Shown here: one piece after another, positions 58,700 through 64,000 of the stretch
How the letters are laid out: each line of letters begins with the position of its first letter
Numbering within the stretch: position 1 is the stretch's first letter
Source of the DNA: Paragonimus westermani
Lineage: Eukaryota; Platyhelminthes; Trematoda; Plagiorchiida; Troglotrematidae
Assembly (NCBI GenBank): GCA_008508345.1
Contig: QNGE01003632.1
Location: 10,092-74,091, forward strand
Length of the DNA: 64,000 nt
Direction of reading: 5' to 3'
The notes under the pieces: model-generated
The model's input: only the letters and a program-made list of their open reading frames with translations
The model's database searches: none
What the model was told of the DNA's origin: nothing
Made by a program: the position numbers and the translations under genes

Positions 58700-60650
58700 T
58701 CGTAAATCGGTTTGTCCTTCATTTGGCGCCGAGATCGAAATTAACGATTGTAACGCGGCGTGCTGTTGACGCCATTTCGGTTTTCGTTTGTGTAAGTCGT
58801 GTGCGTGTCTTACTGGGCCTTTGACTCACGTTCGTTTCTGTTATCTCCTTTTACAGAACTATCGTTGGTACCCCGTACTTCTGAGGAACGCTGTCCCCCG
58901 GTGCCTCCACGTTGCACAAAGTGAGTTTACGAGTTTATCGGGTACACGAAGCCAGAACGCCCGGCTTGCCTGTTACACGATGGTAGGTGTTGTGACGGTA
59001 TAAATGTGGTATCTTGTGAAGAATTTTTTCAAGTGTGCTTAATATTTCGCCAATGTTATCTTATATTCCATTGTAGATTATGTATCACTTACAGGGCTTT
59101 GAAGATATCTTTGAGGGTCGCGAATTTGATAGCTTCAGCGAGTTCAAAAGTTGCTTAGATAGGTACATGAAGGATCATAGTGTTCCGAACGTGTTTGTTT
59201 CAAGCAAGAAATTAGGCTGTGGACGCTTGAAATACGATCATGTGGATGTGAGTTCCGTTGAGTTTACGTGGTAGATGGCGTTCCGCTGTATAAAACACAA
59301 GCGACGTAAGAGCACTAACGTGGCTAGGAGGGATACCGCGTTGAATGTTAACTCTTTCACGTTGGAGCACAACCACGACATAACTGCCTTGCTGTACGAT
59401 GCACATCCAAGGAATCATCGGCTCACACAGTGAAGTGAACGACTCGAGACATCTTTTCTAGTACAACAAGCCAACCGCTGATTTGAAGCAGTATTCTGCA
59501 AATGTTTATAGCAAGTATATAACTACCATGGATATTTGCAACATCCGTCATCGGTTGAAACCGACAGTGTTAAGTGGGTTAGTATGCACTAATTTAGCAG
59601 AAAATCTGCCACCAATCCTGCATAATATAGAGAAAAACGGCGTGCTGTGTCATCAGAGACGAAAACAATAGGCACACACATGTTTCGCACGCAGAGGGCG
59701 AGTGCAGTTATTCAGGCAGTTCCCTGATGTGGTAAGCGTCGATGCAACTCGTGGGACCAACCGCCACAAGTAGGTCCTTCATCACTCCACATTCGCCGCT
59801 GTAGCCTGAAGCTGTATCAGTTCCTCGTTACAGACGGCATGGGCCATGGATGACCCGTGATGTACGCCTATGTGCAAAGTGATAAATATGCATTCCTATG
59901 TTGGTCGAAACATTCCGGGAGATGATAGGGGAGCACGTGCGTGTCACAACTTCTGTGATGAATAAAATGCGAGCAGCACGAGTGGTCTGTGGGTGCGACA
60001 TTATGTTATGTTACTTCCATGTTCGGGATGCTGAGAGGAAACATGTAAGTTGATGTAATAAACCTTACAACCACCATCCAGGCGGATTCCCTCAGAAGCC
60101 GATATTTGTTTCGTCGCATGGCTGCTTGCAGTAACTCTGAAGAATGAGTGATCACCTTTGTCTATTCATTTCGCAGGTGCAACCGGGATGTTGCAATAAT
60201 TCGGCGAACAGACCTCAGCTTCATGAACTAATCCTTGTGCAACTGGCTATATATAATGCCAAAGTGGGCCATCCATGCACAGTCGGATGTCGTTAACTTC
60301 GGAAATCGAACAAACAACCGTTTTAGAGAATGCTAATGGGCGACGAAAGGAGCGCACTAATCCCAGAGATCACTCAGCCTCGGCCATTAGTAAATGTGGT
60401 CTCACAGCGAGTGGTTAATGCAAAAGTTTGAGATGCACTGCACCTACGTCTGCGACCCCCGGGAGGTGATCAGCGTAGACGTGTGCGTAAAGAATAAACT
60501 CTCTCGACTGACAATATTCGCCAGTCAGTTGGTGTTGAATCATCTCAAGGGGCGTGCTCTCCTGCGTCACTTTAAACGGTTGGACGAGCTCAAGGTAACC
60601 GTACTTTATGTAACGCCAACTGGTAGCTTCGAGTAATTCACGGCGGCACA
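58700..60650 (+). mobile_element. MULE-type DNA transposon (FAR1/SWIM-like), decayed transposase
   Basis: A frame from 59080 reads FEGREFDSFSEFKSCLDRYM, a stop at 59272, FRCIKHKRRKSTNVARR and NSFTLEHNHDI, the FAR1-like DNA-binding part. Then VVSVDATRGTNRHK near 59730 (DDE first Asp in the DATxxTN motif), QFLVTDGMGHG and PVMYAYVQ near 59815-59875, LCYFHVRDAERKH near 60005-60045 (C..FH motif), VNFGNRTNNRF near 60295, and a C-terminal region with EMHCTYVCDPREVISVDV near 60430. This is the full order of a Mutator-like transposase with an expected SWIM end. At least three stops and several frameshifts break it. No terminal inverted repeats or target duplication were found, so the borders are guesses. 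Confidence 0.7.
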
Positions 60651-60915
60651 CATTACACAGTAAACATCAGTGACGGAACGTGAGAGTGAGATTTCTATAA
60701 GACCATGTATTCATATGCTGTCCGCATTCGGAAAGCATTTCTATCCATATAGTACGCTGCTGTCAGCTATGATTGCATTTTCTCTAAGCCGCTTTCCAAT
60801 CCATCTACGATGGCCTGCTGAATACAACCTACTCAAAAGTAGTATGTTCCGCCGGGAGGTCACGGTCGCCGGCAGTGATGCATTTCAATTGGACAGAGCA
60901 GTTACAAACCCCTCG

Positions 60916-61035
60916 CCATAGGTCGTGACGTTGTGACTATAGGGTACACGTAGGCTGACCGTCTAGCATAGACATCAGTGTGTCCAACCATAGGTCGTGA
61001 CGTTGTGACTAAATGGTGCATGTGGGCTGACCGTC
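60916..61035 (+). repeat. Tandem repeat, about 1.7 copies of a 72-bp unit
   Basis: The 48-bp block CCATAGGTCGTGACGTTGTG...TGACCGTC at 60916-60963 recurs at 60988-61035 with a few differences in its centre; the 24 bases between are not repeated. It lies just after the MULE remnant and may be part of its 3' end or a local minisatellite. Confidence 0.75.
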
Positions 61036-61863
61036 GAACGGGTCACATCGAATGGCTTCATGCGGTACACTACTTAACTTCTCGTTAAACCTCTTTGCTT
61101 TTCCGAAGACACATGATATTCCGGCTTCCAGGTGGTCATGCAACTGAGAAATTTACTGATTTCTTTGTTACCTCGATGCAAAAGCAGCTTACACCCGATT
61201 ACGGTGAACAGTATCTAATCTGAAAGGAACACGCAGGTTTTCGCCCGCATTATGAACGGAAGACATCCGCTGCAGCTTTATCTACTCACTCACGGCGCCT
61301 CCGAATACCAGTGGTTTCCAGCTACACGTGGCGATGATGACAAACACTCAAACTTATCAACTGTCGGCACCCATTTGAAGCAATGTCGAACAAAAAAATG
61401 TGAATGAATGGCCTACAAATTAAACGGTGCATGTTTGATTATCTTCGGCTGCTAATTCCTTCTACATAACCGATCACAAAATTTCAGCTCTTTCACCAAC
61501 TTATTTAGCTAATAAATTAGCGCAAATCCTTGGCGTCCTAAATAAAAATCATTTACGCAATAAAACAAAACATTTCCACAGCACAATGGGCATACTTGTT
61601 ACTTTCCTGATTATTCCCTCCACATTTACTCACATGATATACCAAACACATATCTTAACGGTATACCAACGATAACAATTACTTCCTGCGGAAAGATTTC
61701 AGTGCATTACCAGTGGGGTAGCGGTAAAATTCGTAAAGACCGCGAAATGAAAAAAACTGAAAAATAATAATCCGAAGTGGATTTGGATATAAACACACAT
61801 TTATCTCCAACAGCAATGTCTGACTCAATTGTTATTTGTTAAGTCGTTTAAGTTCAGTTCACT
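61036..61863. other. Upstream region of the PLOD gene, no gene seen
   Basis: AT-rich, without open frames of note. It probably includes the PLOD promoter-proximal region. Confidence 0.5.
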
Positions 61864-61869
61864 TATAAA
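61864..61869 (+). promoter_or_regulatory. TATA box candidate of the PLOD gene
   Basis: TATAAA in CACTTATAAATGC, 46 nt before the ATG. A start of transcription about 25-30 nt downstream would leave a 5' UTR of about 20-25 nt, unless a spliced leader is added. Inference from position. Confidence 0.4.
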
Positions 61870-61915
61870 TGCAGTAGCGGCTCCAGGCGTTCATTTAATC
61901 TAAATCGCCAGCAGG

Positions 61916-61976
61916 ATGCGTTTACGCGCAGTCCTGATTCCTTTGTTGTGGGCTCTCACTCACGTGAATGCTGAGG
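61916..61976 (+). CDS. PLOD: PLOD exon 1: signal peptide
   Basis: ATG opens a frame MRLRAVLIPLLWALTHVNAE, a classical signal peptide (basic start, hydrophobic core, small residues before the likely cleavage). This fits an enzyme of the endoplasmic reticulum. The exon ends after one base of the next codon at a GTAACT donor (phase 1), and the next exon completes that codon as Asp. Start chosen because it is the only in-frame Met giving a signal peptide, and exon 2 joins in phase. Confidence 0.75.
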
Positions 61977-62020
61977 GTAACTAGAACATATTCGATAAAT
62001 TTGATGTTTGCTACTTTTAG
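61977..62020 (+). other. PLOD intron 1 (44 nt)
   Basis: GTAACT ... TTGCTACTTTTAG, 44 nt. Canonical GT-AG with a pyrimidine-rich end. Very short introns in the first positions of genes are common in trematodes. Confidence 0.75.
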
Positions 62021-62246
62021 ATTTATTAGTTCTGACGGTTGCAACTGAGAGAAATGATGCTTTGGAAAGGCTTTTACGATCTGCTCACCACAACAACTTT
62101 GATGTAAAAGTTCTGGGACTTGGGACATCATGGAAGGGTGGCGATGTATCGAAATTTGTTGGTGGTGGACAGAAAGTGAAATTACTACGGGAGGAACTGG
62201 AGCGATTTCAAAATGACGAGGAGCAACTGGTTTTGTTTGTAGATGC
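62021..62246 (+). CDS. PLOD: PLOD exon 2: start of the glycosyltransferase domain
   Basis: Encodes DLLVLTVATERNDALERLL, FDVKVLGLGTSWKGGD, FVGGGQKVKLLREELERF and EEQLVLFVDA, ending at a GTAAGT donor. LLVLTVAT, VLGLG, GGGQKV and the LVLF.D pattern match the N-terminal glycosyltransferase region of procollagen-lysine 2-oxoglutarate 5-dioxygenases. These hydroxylate lysines of collagen in the ER and can add sugars to the product. The exon ends with two bases of a codon, before the expected [A/S]-Y-D-V segment carrying the metal-binding DxD-like residues. I could not find that next exon in the remaining 1.7 kb, so the gene probably runs out of the window. Confidence 0.88.
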
Positions 62247-62884
62247 GTAAGTTAACATAATCAACTGAATTACGATTCCAGCAGAAGTGTACAGGCCATT
62301 AATTTGATCACGCTGGTCAAAATCAACTTTGAAAGTTTGAGTTATTCATGGCATATGTATTTCACTGTTATAAACCTTCTCGATTTTTTCCTATATATAT
62401 AAATAGGAAAATATATAGGGAAAAAGCATCCTCAAAAACATGGCATCAGTGTTATGGCTTTTCTCATAATCCTGTGTACTCCACTAATTGTTTATTTACC
62501 CGTAAGCAGCAGACGGTAACCAAACAGCTTAGACAGTCAAGATGCGATCCACTTCTTGTTTATTTTGGTTCGAATTAGTCGTTTCTAACAAGTTGCGGTC
62601 TTCTACAATTGTGATAATGAATCAAATGGTGTTCTGTGGAATTATTATTACATCTACTTTTGTTTAATGTAGTATACATTCCTCAACGTTAAAATCCCTG
62701 GTTAATAATTATTTCTTTTTTACTCCATCAGGGTTTTGTGTATGCTCTTGATACCTTCAGATTTCCGGTTTAGAGGTCCGAGCAACAGCAGCTAACTGGA
62801 GCAGCCTAACATACTAGTAATAAATTAAGGATCTAATATTTGCGATGTATCGAGAGCAGTTGTCACTGTGATGGGTCAACTTAC
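62247..62884. other. PLOD intron 2, first part
   Basis: AT-rich, no exon on the plus strand that continues PLOD. The 76-codon frame at 62348-62578 is not supported as coding. Confidence 0.5.
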
Positions 62885-63018
62885 CATAATTAGCTTCGTG
62901 CACTACAGTTACCGTCTCAGTACCGATTGGCAAGACTTGACCCCATATAAAACGATGGCCATCAACGTTTCTCCATCCTAGCCTGACATCTTGTCTGTCC
63001 AACATGTCCGACATTTCT
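62885..63018 (-). CDS. Candidate exon on the opposite strand, unknown protein
   Basis: On the minus strand a good acceptor (TCTTTCTACCCACAG) precedes 134 nt, and a strong donor, TATG followed by GTAAGT, ends them. One frame is open throughout: EMSDMLDRQDVRLGWRNVDG, then HRFIWGQVLPIGTETVTVVH and EANYG. Balanced composition, including three Trp/Phe-Gly pairs, looks like a folded domain and not chance. I do not recognise the family. It lies inside the second intron of PLOD on the other strand, so it would belong to a nested gene or to a neighbouring gene with overlapping introns. Confidence 0.45.
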
Positions 63019-64000
63019 CTGTGGGTAGAAAGATGCTCAAATTGCCCCTTTATCAGTGATTGAAGATCAAGTAGGAGAGCTCTGATACGATAACGTTATT
63101 AAGCGTTACGACGAAAATACAACCTAAACAAACTGATGTAGCTACAACATAACTACAGACTTTTGGAATTCCAAGCAATTGTAAGCGGGAAATTAGTGTT
63201 ATAGTTCAACTAAACGCAATCGCATTCTAAGTACGACTTTGACTATTGCACATTCCATTTCATCGGCCAATTTTGTTTCCGTTCACATGCCTACTGCATA
63301 CTTTATCAGCCATTAATTTTTGAACACTATCTGTTGCAAGTTCGGCGATGCGCTCGAATAATTTGAAGTGTTAAATACTACCAACTGATGGATAACATGA
63401 ATCAGATGTATGTTTTCTTGGATGTATTCAGAAATTCCATCTATACTCACTTCAACTAAATCTTAGTGTGTTGTGAAACTCAGTGTTACCGCGCGCTAAT
63501 TTTGTTTAAAGGTCTGTGATTCCAAATTAAATTTTAATTAATTGGGTTTTGTGTTGTGAGAAACGCTTGTTTTATCTTGGTTACACACTCAGTTGATCAA
63601 TTTTTCAGCCAATTTTTCCGGAATTGTTGACTGACTGTCTAAAGTAGTAATTCTAGACTTCTATTTCAAAACATTTACGACTTCTTGAAAAGGTTTCGAG
63701 TTTGAATCGATACAGATTGCGCTTGACGACCAGAAATCAGGGTATCAAGATTCTTTTGCGAGTGAACACCCTACCGTCTATGCTCTGAATTCGGAATCTC
63801 ATGCGTGACCGTTTTTTTGGCGCGGTCTGAGAAATTTCTTGTATTAAGAAACGGGATAACGGCGCATATTTATCTCACAGTGGGACGGGCACGTGTGCCC
63901 ACCTGGTCAGAAATTATCTTTGTTAGGTCTTATTTTCCTGTGAGTGCAGTGGGTACCTAGCGATCATAACAAGCACTTGGTCGCAGTGCATCATTATATG
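63019..64000. other. No recognisable gene
   Basis: AT-rich sequence, presumably PLOD intron 2 continued. No plus-strand exon with the expected YDV-type start was found. Confidence 0.5.

Noticed and set aside
63660..63720. TTTACGACTTCTTGAAAAGG as the next PLOD exon (YDV-like start)
   Set aside because: No acceptor at the needed place, the frame stops soon, and it reads YDF and then diverges from the family.
1..64000. CRISPR arrays, operons, tRNA or rRNA genes
   Set aside because: No spaced direct repeats, no T-loop GGTTCGAAT-type boxes with matching A boxes, and no rRNA core sequences seen; gene content is eukaryotic.

Overview
The window reads as a transposon-rich piece of an animal nuclear genome, most likely a flatworm and probably a digenean trematode. 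This is an inference from three things: the mix of elements (RTE-like and CR1-like LINEs, a Penelope-like element, Ty3/Gypsy and BEL/Pao LTR elements, and a SWIM/MULE-type DNA transposon), the spliced and isolated host exons, and a very short 44-nt intron. Nothing looks bacterial: there are no operons, ribosome binding sites, CRISPR arrays or recognisable tRNA/rRNA genes.

Layout. 0-1.5 kb: minus-strand RTE remnants. 2.2-3.7 kb and 12.4-13.9 kb: two arms of a seemingly perfect 1,499-bp inverted repeat. Each arm carries the same small membrane-protein ORF and a neighbouring spliced exon, and the inner edge of the right arm sits exactly on a single N, so misassembly is a live possibility. 5.9-6.8 and 15.2-16.2 kb: two decayed plus-strand RTE 3' ends. 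10.4-10.6 kb: a Penelope-like RT remnant. 18.2-28.0 kb: a decayed CR1-like LINE (ORF1, endonuclease, RT) split by an intact Ty3/Gypsy element on the minus strand at 22,577-26,695, with identical 157-bp LTRs and a 1,284-codon gag-pol frame. 29.6-33.3 kb: a decayed second Gypsy element without recognisable LTRs. 38.0-40.6 kb (plus), 44.65-44.9 kb (plus) and 58.4-55.5 kb (minus): related CR1-like LINE copies. 45.9-52.5 kb: an intact minus-strand BEL/Pao element with about 502-bp LTRs, a 1,770-codon polyprotein and a perfect 5-bp target duplication. 58.7-60.65 kb: a decayed MULE-type transposase.

The only host gene recognised with confidence is at the right end: the first two exons of a procollagen-lysine hydroxylase (PLOD) gene on the plus strand from 61,916, with a TATA-like box, a signal peptide and a 44-nt first intron. 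The gene appears to continue beyond the window. A candidate minus-strand exon of unknown identity lies in its second intron.

The genes do not form a pathway. The window mainly records layered transposition: old RTE, CR1, Penelope and MULE debris, then two younger intact LTR elements, one nested in a LINE. I did not find a convincing new multi-gene system. The items most worth checking are the inverted repeat, the two intact LTR elements with unusual leaders, and the opposite-strand exon inside the PLOD intron.
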